64,000 bases of DNA from Trinickia mobilis (GCF_017315705.1 NZ_JAFLRF010000002.1:1-64000), one strand, 5' to 3'; positions 30,696 to 39,144 are shown, counted from the first letter of the stretch. The notes: a model not told the origin generated them from the sequence alone. Translations and numbers: made by a program.

Positions 30696-32075
30696 TCAAT
30701 GCGATGTTATCTCCACGACGCGATGCGCGTGCGGCACGGCGCTCGAAGGCAGACATGCCGGCCCGACCGGTTCGAACGACTTGTACGTGAGGATGAATTC
30801 CTGGTGGCCGAGCGCCTCCGATTTCGACGCGCCGCCCGCCGCGACCGCCAGCGTCTGGTCGAACACTTCGCGGCCGACTTCGTCGAGCGTCGCGCGGCCT
30901 TCGAGAATGCGGCCGGCGTCGACATCCATGTCGCCCGGCAAGTTGCGGTACGTCGCCGGATTCGCGCACACCTTGATGACCGGCGAGATCGCCGAGCCCA
31001 CCACCGAGCCGCGCCCCGTCGTGAACAGAATCAGATGCGCGCCGCACGCGATCAGCTCGCCGATCTCGGCGTTGTCGCTGATGTTCGGAAAGCCGAAGCG
31101 CGGCTCGCCGTCGGGGACGACGTCGAGCAGATAGAGGCCGCCCGTCGGCGGCACGTCGCCGGGCTTCACGATGCCGACGATCGGCGACGCGCCGCTCTTC
31201 GCATACGCGCCGAGCGACTTCTCTTCTTGCGTCGTGAGCCCGCCGTCCGCGTTGCCGACCGCGAAGCTGCCATGGCCGAGGATCGAGTAGTAGCGCGCCG
31301 CCTTGCCCACGCACTGCACGATCGCATCGCCCAACTCCGGCCGCGCCGCGCGGCTTTTCATGTGGTATTCGCAACCGACCAGTTCCCCCGTTTCCTCGAA
31401 GATGCAGGTCGCGCCCGCGTCGATCAGATGATCGAATGCGCGGCCCACGGCCGGGTTCGCGGTGATGCCGCTCGTGCCGTCCGAGCCGCCGCAGATCGTG
31501 CCGATCACCAGCTCGCCGAGCGCCATCGGCACCTTTTCCTGCGCGGCGAGCTGCATGCGCGCCTTGCGCACCCAATCGACGCCGTATTGAATCGTGCTGC
31601 GCGTGCCGCCCTTTTCCTGAATCGTCAGCACCTCGACCGGCCGCCCGCTCGCGCGCACGACGTCGGCCAGATAGTGCTTGTTCATGCTCTCGCAGCCGAG
31701 CGACACGAACAGCACCGCGCCGACGTTCGGATGCGTCGTCAACTGCTGCATCATCTTTTCCGCGTACTCGTTCGGATAGCAGCCGGGAAAGCCGATCAGA
31801 TGGACGGGCGGCCCACGCCGCGGCGGTCGATACCGGGGCGGCTCGCGTTGCGCACCGGGCGCCAACGGATCGTCGAACGCATCGAGCGGCTCGCGAAACT
31901 CGGCGACGATCTCGCGCGCGACGTGATGCGCGCATTCGACGAGATACGCCACCGCGACCACGTTGCGAATGCCCTTGCGGCCGTCGCTGCGCAAGTAGCC
32001 GCGCAGCACCGGTTGCGCCGGCACCGTTGCCTGCGCCGAGTTGCCGTTCGAAGCAGCGTGAGTAGAAGCAGTCAT
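30696..32075 (-). CDS. UxaA-family dehydratase large subunit, probable L-fuconate dehydratase
   Basis: The 459-residue protein lacks the N-terminal SAF domain, which is encoded as a separate gene upstream. It carries YLRSDGRKGIRN, GFPGCYPNEYAE, GCESMNKHYLADVV, and the conserved active-site stretch GTICGGSDGTSGITANPAVG near residues 210-230. UxaA/GarD-type enzymes dehydrate sugar acids (altronate, galactarate) using a metal. In the Burkholderiales and Herbaspirillum L-fucose clusters I know of, an enzyme of this family dehydrates L-fuconate to 2-keto-3-deoxy-L-fuconate. Substrate is inferred from context. Confidence 0.9.
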   Translation of the reverse strand: MTASTHAASNGNSAQATVPAQPVLRGYLRSDGRKGIRNVVAVAYLVECAHHVAREIVAEFREPLDAFDDPLAPGAQREPPRYRPPRRGPPVHLIGFPGCYPNEYAEKMMQQLTTHPNVGAVLFVSLGCESMNKHYLADVVRASGRPVEVLTIQEKGGTRSTIQYGVDWVRKARMQLAAQEKVPMALGELVIGTICGGSDGTSGITANPAVGRAFDHLIDAGATCIFEETGELVGCEYHMKSRAARPELGDAIVQCVGKAARYYSILGHGSFAVGNADGGLTTQEEKSLGAYAKSGASPIVGIVKPGDVPPTGGLYLLDVVPDGEPRFGFPNISDNAEIGELIACGAHLILFTTGRGSVVGSAISPVIKVCANPATYRNLPGDMDVDAGRILEGRATLDEVGREVFDQTLAVAAGGASKSEALGHQEFILTYKSFEPVGPACLPSSAVPHAHRVVEITSH

Positions 32076-32126
32076 GATCTTTCCTGAAACAGCGACAGCA
32101 CCAGCGGCCGCGTGATTGCGGGGCTT

Positions 32127-32567
32127 TCAGCGAGGCACGAACGCGTGGCCCGCGTCGTGCGTATAAGTCGGCAGGTAGTCGCTTTCGACGTTGTGGGTGT
32201 GCAGGTGCTCGCCGCGTTCGACGCGCACCGTCACGTGACCGATCACCGCGCCGTAGCGCAGCACCTTGGCGTCCTTCTCGATCGGATGGCGCGCGACCTT
32301 GTGGCCGAGCTCGATCGTCGTCGCGAGCGTCACGCGCTCGCCTTCGATTTCGACCGTCTCGCCCGCCTCGAGCCGCGCGGCCGCGATCAGGCAGTTGTCG
32401 CCCGGATTCAGCAGGATCAGCCGCGCATCGGTATGGTGTTGACGTTCACTGCTCAAGATGCCTCCCGTCCCCCAAGGGGACTTCCTTCGGGGCGCCGGGC
32501 CGCCCCCAAGGGAGGCATCGGCCCCCTCGGGAGGCAGCGAACGATAGTGAGCGTGGGGGTGGTTCAT
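32127..32567 (-). CDS. UxaA-family dehydratase small subunit (SAF domain), N-terminus repeat-encoded
   Basis: The SAF-domain core begins at DARLILLNPGDNCLIAA and ends YLPTYTHDAGHAFVPR, about 105 residues. It should complex with the large subunit encoded 51 bases downstream. Two starts are possible. The ATG at 32567 has a GGAGG site 4 bases upstream and gives 146 residues, but the first 37 (MNHPHAHYRSLPPEGADASL onward) are translated from an intergenic repeat. The TTG at 32456 gives a normal-length 109-residue protein with GGGAGG 4 bases upstream. I report the longer one because the ribosome site is better. The mature family fold needs only the shorter. Confidence 0.8.
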   Translation of the reverse strand: MNHPHAHYRSLPPEGADASLGGGPAPRRKSPWGTGGILSSERQHHTDARLILLNPGDNCLIAAARLEAGETVEIEGERVTLATTIELGHKVARHPIEKDAKVLRYGAVIGHVTVRVERGEHLHTHNVESDYLPTYTHDAGHAFVPR

Positions 32568-32569
32568 TA
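32497..32569 (-). repeat. Burkholderiales-type intergenic repeat, copy 1
   Basis: On the minus strand the copy runs from the ATG at 32567 through CACCCCCACGCTCAC, TCGTTCGCTGCCTCCCGAGG and a C/G-rich tail. It matches copy 2 (33545-33617) over about 70 bases with few differences. It contains GC-rich palindromic parts and lies between the permease and the SAF-domain gene. This copy is followed by a further C/G-rich hairpin-prone segment (32460-32495). Confidence 0.8.
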
Positions 32570-32580
32570 AACCTCCAGTT

Positions 32581-33615
32581 CTAGTTCTGCCCTGCGCCGC
32601 CCGCGATGCGCGCCACCATCAGCGAGCCGAGGATGATCGCGCCGTAGATCGCCTGAATCCAGAACGACGGCACTTGTGCGAGCGTCAAGAGGTTCTGCAC
32701 GATGCCGAGCAGCAGCACGCCCGTCAGCGCACCGAGCATCGTGCCCTTGCCGCCGTCGAGCGAAATGCCGCCGATCACCGCCGCGGCGAACACCGTGAAG
32801 ATCATCCCGTTGCCCTGGTTCGCGTTGATCGCGCCGACATAGCCCGTCACGATCAGCCCGCCGAGCGCGGCGAGCACACTGCCGAGCACGAACACGCCCC
32901 ACGTGATGCGCTCGACGCGAATGCCCGCCGCGCGCGCGGCCTGCGGGTTGCCGCCGATCGCGTACAGCGCGCGGCCGAGCCGGTGATAGCGCAGCATGAA
33001 CGCCGCGATCGCGAACGCCGCCGCCGCGAGCCAAACCGATACCGGCAAGCCGAGCACGATGGTCGTCGCGAGCGAGAAGAACGCGGACGGCATGTCGAAC
33101 AGCGTGCCGCCCTTGGTTGCGCCCACCAGCATTCCGCGCAGCACGATCAGCATCGCGAGCGTGACGATGAACGCGTTGAGCTGCAGCCGCACGACCAGAA
33201 ACCCGTTGATGAAGCCGATCAGCGCGCCGACTGCGAGAATCGCGAGCAATCCGGCAAACGTCGGCCACTCCCAGCCGAAGCCCGCGGACGTTGCGGGCAT
33301 CACGAGCATCGCGCCGATCGCTGGCGCGATGCCGACGGTCGATTCGAGCGACAAATCGAACTTGCCCGTGAGCACGATCAGCGATTCGGCGAGCACGACG
33401 AGCGCGAGCGCCGCCGATGCGCCGAGCACGCTGATCAGATTCGCCTTCGTCAGAAAGCTCGGGCTCACGAACGCGCCGATCACGATCAAAAGCACGAGCG
33501 CCGGCACCAGCGCGAGATCGCGCAGGCGCGCAATCTCGATGCGCGGCCGGCGGCCGAGCGCGGCATCGGTCCCGTCGGGGGGCAGCGAACGAATGTGAGC
33601 GTGGGGGTAGTTCAT
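32581..33615 (-). CDS. ribose-type ABC sugar permease
   Basis: The 344-residue RbsC-like permease has about ten membrane helices. A conserved region includes LVVLAESLIVLTGKFDLSLE (family motif with SVG) and, after the middle loop, YAIGGNPQAARAAGI and INANQGNGMIFTVFAAAVIGG. It imports a monosaccharide together with the ATPase and binding protein encoded upstream. The ATG overlaps the ATPase stop (ATGA), so translation is coupled. The first 20 or so residues (MNYPHAHIRSLPPDGTDAAL) are encoded by repeat copy 2. Transmembrane topology begins only after residue 33. Confidence 0.93.
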   Translation of the reverse strand: MNYPHAHIRSLPPDGTDAALGRRPRIEIARLRDLALVPALVLLIVIGAFVSPSFLTKANLISVLGASAALALVVLAESLIVLTGKFDLSLESTVGIAPAIGAMLVMPATSAGFGWEWPTFAGLLAILAVGALIGFINGFLVVRLQLNAFIVTLAMLIVLRGMLVGATKGGTLFDMPSAFFSLATTIVLGLPVSVWLAAAAFAIAAFMLRYHRLGRALYAIGGNPQAARAAGIRVERITWGVFVLGSVLAALGGLIVTGYVGAINANQGNGMIFTVFAAAVIGGISLDGGKGTMLGALTGVLLLGIVQNLLTLAQVPSFWIQAIYGAIILGSLMVARIAGGAGQN

Positions 33616-33617
33616 TC
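33545..33617 (-). repeat. Burkholderiales-type intergenic repeat, copy 2, forming a gene start
   Basis: This copy starts at the ATG of the permease and encodes MNYPHAHIRSLPPDGTDAAL, against MNHPHAHYRSLPPEGADASL in copy 1. The two lie about 1.05 kb apart in the same orientation, each positioned so that its ATG becomes a gene start. Confidence 0.8.
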
Positions 33618-35138
33618 ACTGACTCCTTCGACGGATGCGATCAGGTCGTTGTCTTGCCAACCCGCGGGGAAAACCGCTGCGACGCGGCCGCGGAACATCA
33701 CGAGGACACGGTCGCAGGTGCGCAGATCGTCGAGCTCGCCGGACACGACGAGCACTGCCTTGCCCTCGTCGCGCACGCGATCGACGACCGACAGCAGCGC
33801 TTCCTTCGATTTGACGTCGACGCCGGCAGTCGGGTCGATCAGGACGAGCACGTTCGGATCGGTCGCGAGTGCGCGCGCCATCACGACCTTCTGCTGATTG
33901 CCGCCCGAGAGGCCCGACACGACATGCCCGGGCCCTTGCGCGACGATGCCGAGCGCCTCGATCGCCGAGCGGCCGAACGCGTTCTTCTTCGCGGGCGGCA
34001 CGAGACCGAACTTGCCCATGAGACGCGCGATCGTCATCGATGCGTTCTCCGCGACCGATTGCGTCAACACGAGCCCTTCGTGATGGCGATCCTTCGGCAC
34101 GCAGCCGACGCCGCGCGCGAGGGCCGCGGGTACGTCGCCGGGCGGCAGCGCGACGCCGTCGACGCGGATCTCGCCGCGCTGCTGCGCACGCAAGCCCGCG
34201 ATCGCTTCGGCGACGCTCGTGCGCCCGCTGCTCGTCGCGCCCGTGAGGCCGACCACTTCGCCGCGCTTGACGGCGAACGACACGTCCTCATAGTCGTGGC
34301 CGCTAAGCTGCGCGACCTCCAGCGCGACCGGCGCGCCGGCGGCCAGCGCCTCGCGCGACGCCGCATCGGCGACGGCAAGACCGCCACGCTCGCCCGTCAT
34401 CGCTTCGATCAGCCGGTCGCGCGGCATCGCGCTGACCGGCGCGCTGACGATATGCCGCGCATCGCGCAGCACCGTCACCGCCTGGCAGATGTCGTAGACC
34501 TCTTGCAGATGGTGCGAGATGAAAAGAAACGTCACGCCTTCGGCCTGCAGCTCGCGAATGCGCTTGAAGAGCCGCTTGATTTCGTCGCCGTCGAGCTGGG
34601 CGGTCGGCTCGTCGAGGATGATGAAACGCGCGCCGTACGACAGTGCCCGCGCGATCTCGACGAGCTGCCGCGCCTCCACCGTCAGATCGCCCGCACGTGC
34701 GTCCTCGCGCACGTCGATCTTCCAGTGGTCGAGCAGCGCGCGCGCAGCGCGGCGCATCGCGTGCCAATCGATGATCCCGCGCCGCGCCGGCTGCCGGTTG
34801 ACGAACAGATTCTCCGCGACGCTCAGGTCGCGGATGATCGTCGAATGCTGATAGACGCACGCGACGCGCTCGCGCCACGCGTCGCGATCGGCAATCGGCG
34901 GCGCGGCGACGCCGCCGAAGCGCACCTCGCCGGCATCGGGCTTGCGAAGGCCGGTGAGGATCGACACCAGCGTCGACTTGCCCGCCCCGTTGCGCCCGAC
35001 GAGCGCATGCGACTCGCCCGCCCTCACCCGCAGGCTCACGTCCTGCAGCGCGGCCGTCGAGCCGAAGCGCTTCGTGACATTGAGCGCTTCGACGACCGGG
35101 GGAAGCGCGTGCTCCGCTGGTGTCGTCGGCACGCTCAT
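33612..35138 (-). CDS. ribose-type ABC sugar importer ATPase (two NBDs)
   Basis: The 508-residue protein is a duplicated RbsA/MglA-type ATPase. The first domain has a perfect Walker A (GRNGAGKST), ARALSYGARFIILDEPTAQLD and a switch His (ISHHLQEV). The second has a degenerate P-loop (TGATSSGRTSVAEA), LSGGNQQKVVMARALATDPN and LIDPTAGVDVKSKE, the usual asymmetry of this class. The start at 35138 overlaps the stop of the binding-protein gene by 4 bases, and the stop overlaps the permease start, so the three are translationally coupled. Confidence 0.95.
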   Translation of the reverse strand: MSVPTTPAEHALPPVVEALNVTKRFGSTAALQDVSLRVRAGESHALVGRNGAGKSTLVSILTGLRKPDAGEVRFGGVAAPPIADRDAWRERVACVYQHSTIIRDLSVAENLFVNRQPARRGIIDWHAMRRAARALLDHWKIDVREDARAGDLTVEARQLVEIARALSYGARFIILDEPTAQLDGDEIKRLFKRIRELQAEGVTFLFISHHLQEVYDICQAVTVLRDARHIVSAPVSAMPRDRLIEAMTGERGGLAVADAASREALAAGAPVALEVAQLSGHDYEDVSFAVKRGEVVGLTGATSSGRTSVAEAIAGLRAQQRGEIRVDGVALPPGDVPAALARGVGCVPKDRHHEGLVLTQSVAENASMTIARLMGKFGLVPPAKKNAFGRSAIEALGIVAQGPGHVVSGLSGGNQQKVVMARALATDPNVLVLIDPTAGVDVKSKEALLSVVDRVRDEGKAVLVVSGELDDLRTCDRVLVMFRGRVAAVFPAGWQDNDLIASVEGVSE

Positions 35139-36184
35139 TTGATCGTGTTGCCCCACAGGTTCTTGTCGTCGACGTTCGCCTTCGTGACGAGCGGCGCGGG
35201 CAATTGATCTTCGAGAACGCCCGGCTGCAACTGGACGATGTTGCTGCCGTGATCGGTCGGGCCCGGCTTGAACGTCTTGCCGTCGAGCGTCGCCTTGATG
35301 TAGTAGAGACCATACTTCGCGTAGAGGTCGGCGGGCTGCGAAACGGTCGCGTCGATCTCGCCCTTGCGGATCGCTTCGTATTCCTGCGGTATGCCGTCGT
35401 TGCTGACGATCACGATGTGCTTCGGATCGCCCGCCGGAAACAGCAGCTGCTTGCGGCGCAGCGTCTGCAGCGTCGGCGAGAGGTACACGCCCCCCGCCTG
35501 CATGTAGATCGCCTTCACGCCGGGGTTCGCGGTGAGCAGGCTGTCGAGCGCGGTCGCGGCCACGTCGCCCTTCCAGCTCGCCGGGATTTCGAGCAGCGAC
35601 AGGCTCGGGTAGTGCTTGAGGCACTCGCGGAACGCTTCCGAGCGGTCGCGGCCGTTCACCGATGCGAGGTCGCCCATGATCTGCACGACCTTGCCCGCCT
35701 TCACGTGCTCGCCGATGTACTTGCACGCCTGCTCGCCGTAGGCGCGGTTGTCGGCGCGCACGACCATCGCGACCTTGCCTTGCGTCGGCGCAACGTCGAC
35801 GGCCACCACCGGCACGTTCTTCGCCGCCGCGGCATCGAGCGCGCGGCTGATCGCCGCCGAATCGAGCGGCCCGACGACGATCCCCTTCGCGCCGAGATTC
35901 AGCAGGTTGTTCATGTCGGTGATCTGCTGCACAGGGTCGCCGTTCGAATTGACGGGCGCGAGGACGGCGATGCCCATCTGCTTCGCGTACTGCGTCAGAT
36001 AGTTGTCGTACGACTGCCAGAACGGCGAGGTCAGAAGCGGCAGGCCCAGGCCGACCTTGCCGGTTTCGGCGGCACGCGCCGGCCCGTTCAAGGCAAGGGC
36101 CGCCACGCAGGCGGCGCCGGCACTTAGCGCGAGCATGCGCCGAATGAAGCGACGGGCCTCGCGCGGCCCTTGGATGAACGTCAT
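35135..36184 (-). CDS. periplasmic sugar-binding protein of the ABC importer
   Basis: The 349-residue Peripla_BP_4-type protein has a long signal peptide with an RRFIRR n-region and the core MLALSAGAACVAALALNGPA, cleaved near ARA-A. The mature part starts GKVGLGLPLLTSPFWQSYDN and contains NPGVKAIYMQAGGVYL and VSNDGIPQEYEAIRKGEIDA. AGGAG lies 8 bases before the ATG. It is the first gene of the sugar operon and should deliver the sugar to the permease. The ligand is inferred to be L-fucose or a related 6-deoxy or D-threo-aldose. Confidence 0.93.
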   Translation of the reverse strand: MTFIQGPREARRFIRRMLALSAGAACVAALALNGPARAAETGKVGLGLPLLTSPFWQSYDNYLTQYAKQMGIAVLAPVNSNGDPVQQITDMNNLLNLGAKGIVVGPLDSAAISRALDAAAAKNVPVVAVDVAPTQGKVAMVVRADNRAYGEQACKYIGEHVKAGKVVQIMGDLASVNGRDRSEAFRECLKHYPSLSLLEIPASWKGDVAATALDSLLTANPGVKAIYMQAGGVYLSPTLQTLRRKQLLFPAGDPKHIVIVSNDGIPQEYEAIRKGEIDATVSQPADLYAKYGLYYIKATLDGKTFKPGPTDHGSNIVQLQPGVLEDQLPAPLVTKANVDDKNLWGNTIK

Positions 36185-36274
36185 GCGTTGTCTCCTGATT
36201 GCGTTGTTGAACTGCCTGGAAGGACTGTCCTGCGCTTTTTCTTCTCGACCGCGATCTCATTCATCAGTGAACGT

Positions 36275-36304
36275 ATTATTCATATACGAACTTTTTGAAG
36301 TCAA
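36275..36304 (-). promoter_or_regulatory. promoter of the sugar operon with overlapping IclR-type operator
   Basis: On the minus strand a -35 box TTGACT (36304-36299) and a -10 box AATAAT (36280-36275) are 18 bases apart. The near-palindrome TTCGTATATGAA (36290-36279; 10 of 12 positions symmetric) covers the spacer and the start of the -10 box. It resembles operators known for KdgR-like IclR regulators (TTCATATATGAA-type). Its location predicts repression by the divergent IclR protein. Confidence 0.7.
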
Positions 36305-36427
36305 GGATGTGGACTGCACAAAGCGGTCCGTGTTTTCCCTAGCGGCTTGGAGCAACGCAGGCCCTACACTCGTCTGCGCCCGCTACGGAAAAGCAAAATG
36401 CAAACTTCGCAAGGGAGCCCGATCACC

Positions 36428-37231
36428 ATGGAACCGGTCACCAAAGAACAGGAAGAAAAAGACGACGCCGACCGCTACCGCGCCCCCGCGCTCGACAAGG
36501 GGCTCGACATCCTCGAACTGCTCGCCGAGCAGAAAGAGGGGCTGACGCGCGCCGAGATCACGAAGCGGCTCGGGCGAAATGCGAGCGAGATGTATCGGAT
36601 GCTCGAGCGGCTCGTCGCCCGGCAATATGTGGTGCGCTCGGCGGCGGGGGATCGCTATTCGCTGAGCTTGAAGCTGTTTGCGCTCGCGCATCGGCATCCG
36701 CCGACCCACCGGCTGATCGCGGAAGCGTTGCCGCTGATGCAGCGGTTTGCGGATGCGGCGGAGCAGTCGTGTCACCTGGCGGTCTACGATCGCGGCAATC
36801 TGCTCGTGATCGCGCAGGTGGATGGGCCTGGGACGTGGGGGATGTCGGTGCGGCTCGGGTCGCGGGTGGGGTTGATCGATACCGGGTCGGGGCGCGTGAT
36901 GCTCGCGTTTCAGACGCGTGAACACCGCGCGCATATGCTCGCCGAGCATACGAAGGTGAAGGGCGAGGTGACGATCGATGTCGACGAGCTCGAGCAGGTT
37001 TGCGAACGCGTTCGCGCCGATGGGCATTCGCAAAAAGACAGTCAGCAGATATTCGGCGTAACGGATGTGACGTTTCCGATTCTCGGGCCATCGGGGCATG
37101 CGCTCGCGGCGCTGACGTGTCCGTATTTGCGGCGGATCGATGAGTATGTCGCGCCGTCGATCGAGGCGGTGACGGCGATGTTGGGGGAGACGGTGCAGGC
37201 GGTTTCGGTGTTTCGGGAGGGGCGGGAGTAG
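36428..37231 (+). CDS. IclR-family regulator of the sugar operon
   Basis: The 267-residue protein starts at MEPVTKEQEEKDDAD (36428); an in-frame ATG at 36398 is a possible alternative with a weaker ribosome site. The winged helix-turn-helix lies at about residues 20-85 (LTRAEITKRLGRNASEMYRM), followed by the effector domain with SCHLAVYDRGNLLVIAQVDG, DTGSGRVMLAF and the end TVQAVSVFREGRE. It is divergent from the binding-protein gene with about 240 bases between, and is the obvious local regulator. Confidence 0.93.
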   Translation: MEPVTKEQEEKDDADRYRAPALDKGLDILELLAEQKEGLTRAEITKRLGRNASEMYRMLERLVARQYVVRSAAGDRYSLSLKLFALAHRHPPTHRLIAEALPLMQRFADAAEQSCHLAVYDRGNLLVIAQVDGPGTWGMSVRLGSRVGLIDTGSGRVMLAFQTREHRAHMLAEHTKVKGEVTIDVDELEQVCERVRADGHSQKDSQQIFGVTDVTFPILGPSGHALAALTCPYLRRIDEYVAPSIEAVTAMLGETVQAVSVFREGRE

Positions 37232-37391
37232 GCGGTTAATCGTGGTGAACCATACAGTGCCAATGTGTGCGCGATATTCAAGCGAATCAGCCAAAAAGCA
37301 TAAACGTCTTATTTCGGACTATTCCTATATCGCGCTGCGTTACCACTCGATTACGTTTCGTTCTCCAAAAAACAAACACAGGAGAGAAACG

Positions 37392-37511
37392 ATGCAGATG
37401 TCGAGTTGCGCACGACGACGTACGGACGATGGGCCCGCGATGCGGCTAACGAGTGGAGGGCGACGTCGACATGTGGTAAGGCACCTGGCGCGCCTGGGTG
37501 GTGCCCGATGA
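37392..37511 (+). CDS. 39-residue leader ORF overlapping the toxin gene
   Basis: The short frame has the best ribosome site in this stretch (AGGAGAG ending 5 bases before the ATG) and its TGA overlaps the ATG of the toxin gene (ATGA). The peptide (MQMSSCARRRTDDGP...) is Arg-rich and has no recognisable domain. The overlapping +1 frame reads RTTTYGRWARDAANEW and then GAPGWCP directly into the toxin gene, which looks more protein-like. A single-base change in the toxin gene's original 5' end is therefore an alternative to a true leader peptide. Confidence 0.4.
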   Translation: MQMSSCARRRTDDGPAMRLTSGGRRRHVVRHLARLGGAR

Positions 37512-38743
37512 GTGCGACGAAGAGGCTGCACACCCGCACGTTCGGCTCACAGCCAGAATTGATCCGCATGCGCGAGGTCGAGTTGGACGACGCATCCTGG
37601 GTTCTTCTTCCGGTTTTTGCGTGGAGCGCGATCGAGATCAAGGCGAGCTTGGCGTTGATGCACAGAAACCTCGTCGACTTTGATCCGAACCACGTCAATG
37701 GATACCAGCTTGCCGAATTCCTGGACGACACCTTCGATTCATCCTGGCGTCGTGCGCCGGTGTACGACGAGGCCATATTGCGGAATCAGCTGGAAGCGCT
37801 CAAACGCCAGATAGACCGTGGGTACTGGGCCGTGCTCGGGTGGTGGGAAGAGCGGATGGTCGAGTGGGCGGAGGATCTCCAGTTGCCCGAGGGTGGGTGC
37901 TGGCAGCTTCGTCCGAAAGCGCGCTACGCGGAAAACGGCAGTGCATTGCTGTCACGCTTGGAGCAGGTGTCTCGGCAACGCAGGATGAAAGCGGGAGCGG
38001 CAAGCACGCCGCTGGCGGGTGAGCCGTTTCGTGCGCAGTTCGGTGAGCCGTTGCCGGGGGTATTGGTGGCGGGGACTGGAGCGGGCGAAACGCCACTCGA
38101 TGCATTCAAGCGTGGCGCCACTGGCGGCTATGCCGGCGTGCTCGATCCGAGTCAGAGCGCCGCCTACGCGGGTAAAGTAGCAGGCGATGCGGCGCAGAGC
38201 CTGAAGCAGTTTGCGCGTGACATGGCCGGAGCGACAAGCATGGATGCTGCGCTGGCGAATGTCGCGGCTGGGAACTATTCAGCCGCTGCGGCGAAGGGGT
38301 TGCAGTCGATTGGTGACGCCGCCCTGGCGCTGACAGGGGTGAGTGGTGCGGTGAGGTCTGCGGCGGCGAAAATGGTCCCGGTGGCTGGCATGAATGCCAC
38401 GTTCGAGCGCTCCGCTAGCTTTGCGAGCGAAGCGAAACTTATGACGCATTTCGAGAAGCACGGCGCGGAATTCGGTGCCCCATCAGCTTCAGAGTATTTG
38501 CAGATAGGACGCGACATCATGGAGAAAGGGGTCGCTGTCGAATACTTCTACAGACCTGCCGGCGAGATGCGTACAGGGTACGTCCGATTCATGGGCAACC
38601 GATCGGACGGTATCGCAAAATTTGGTTTTGTAGGGACAAACGCAGAAGGTGCTATTACTACGATCCACACCGAAAGTGGAAAGAGCTTTTGGAAGATGTT
38701 GAATGGCAATCCAGCCGACAAAGTTATCAGGCCAATGCAATGA
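37508..38743 (+). CDS. polymorphic-toxin-like protein
   Basis: The 411-residue protein is tripartite. An N-terminal domain of about 160 residues is rich in Trp and charged residues (FAWSAIEIKASLALMHRNL, GYWAVLGWWEERMVEWAEDL). A low-complexity Ala/Gly-rich pre-toxin region (about 165-295) follows. A C-terminal domain begins near LMTHFEKHGAEFGAPSASEY and ends KSFWKMLNGNPADKVI. The last part resembles BECR-fold nuclease toxins (HxxKHGxEFG followed by a YxxxGRxxM helix and several strands); this is pattern matching. No signal peptide is present. The stop overlaps the start of a small acidic gene, as toxin-immunity pairs do. The N-terminal frame is open further upstream without a good start. Confidence 0.68.
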   Translation: MSATKRLHTRTFGSQPELIRMREVELDDASWVLLPVFAWSAIEIKASLALMHRNLVDFDPNHVNGYQLAEFLDDTFDSSWRRAPVYDEAILRNQLEALKRQIDRGYWAVLGWWEERMVEWAEDLQLPEGGCWQLRPKARYAENGSALLSRLEQVSRQRRMKAGAASTPLAGEPFRAQFGEPLPGVLVAGTGAGETPLDAFKRGATGGYAGVLDPSQSAAYAGKVAGDAAQSLKQFARDMAGATSMDAALANVAAGNYSAAAAKGLQSIGDAALALTGVSGAVRSAAAKMVPVAGMNATFERSASFASEAKLMTHFEKHGAEFGAPSASEYLQIGRDIMEKGVAVEYFYRPAGEMRTGYVRFMGNRSDGIAKFGFVGTNAEGAITTIHTESGKSFWKMLNGNPADKVIRPMQ

Positions 38744-39117
38744 TTTATTCTGCTCTTGTTAAAGATATCAACCAGGAAATAGAAGGCGAAGTGACGTTGC
38801 AAGTAAATGGCTTCGAGATGGTATGTTTCTCAAATATGCCTCCTGCCATGGATGCAATTGGAACAGTGCGCCCGATTGAACTGATGCCCATGGTCTTCGG
38901 TGAATACGAGGTGAAGGAAATTTCGGCTTTATCAACGCCGGCCGTCGAACGAATCGGGGATTCGTTTTCTTATCTCGTGTCGGGGAAATTAAGCGCCGGC
39001 AAGGTGGATGCAGGCGTTGTTTCCTTCGAGGACGATATGCTCAATAGTGAATTCGGATATTTGGATGGAAAGATGATTACATGGAAAATCGAGCGGCTAG
39101 ATGTCGATTTTCAATAG
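38740..39117 (+). CDS. probable cognate immunity protein
   Basis: The 125-residue acidic, beta-rich protein (MIYSALVKDINQEIEGEVTL at the start) has no membrane segment. Its ATG overlaps the toxin stop by 4 bases (ATGA), giving tight translational coupling. A strong terminator follows 28 bases after the stop. Small size, acidic character and coupling argue for an immunity role. I recognise no family. Confidence 0.62.
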   Translation: MIYSALVKDINQEIEGEVTLQVNGFEMVCFSNMPPAMDAIGTVRPIELMPMVFGEYEVKEISALSTPAVERIGDSFSYLVSGKLSAGKVDAGVVSFEDDMLNSEFGYLDGKMITWKIERLDVDFQ

Positions 39118-39144
39118 AGCGAGCCAGTCGGAAAGTTGTGATAG

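Noticed and set aside
30679-31935. Extension of the aldo/keto reductase frame upstream
   Set aside because: It is antisense or out of frame to the UxaA-type gene; the AKR N-terminus and ribosome site fit 30678.
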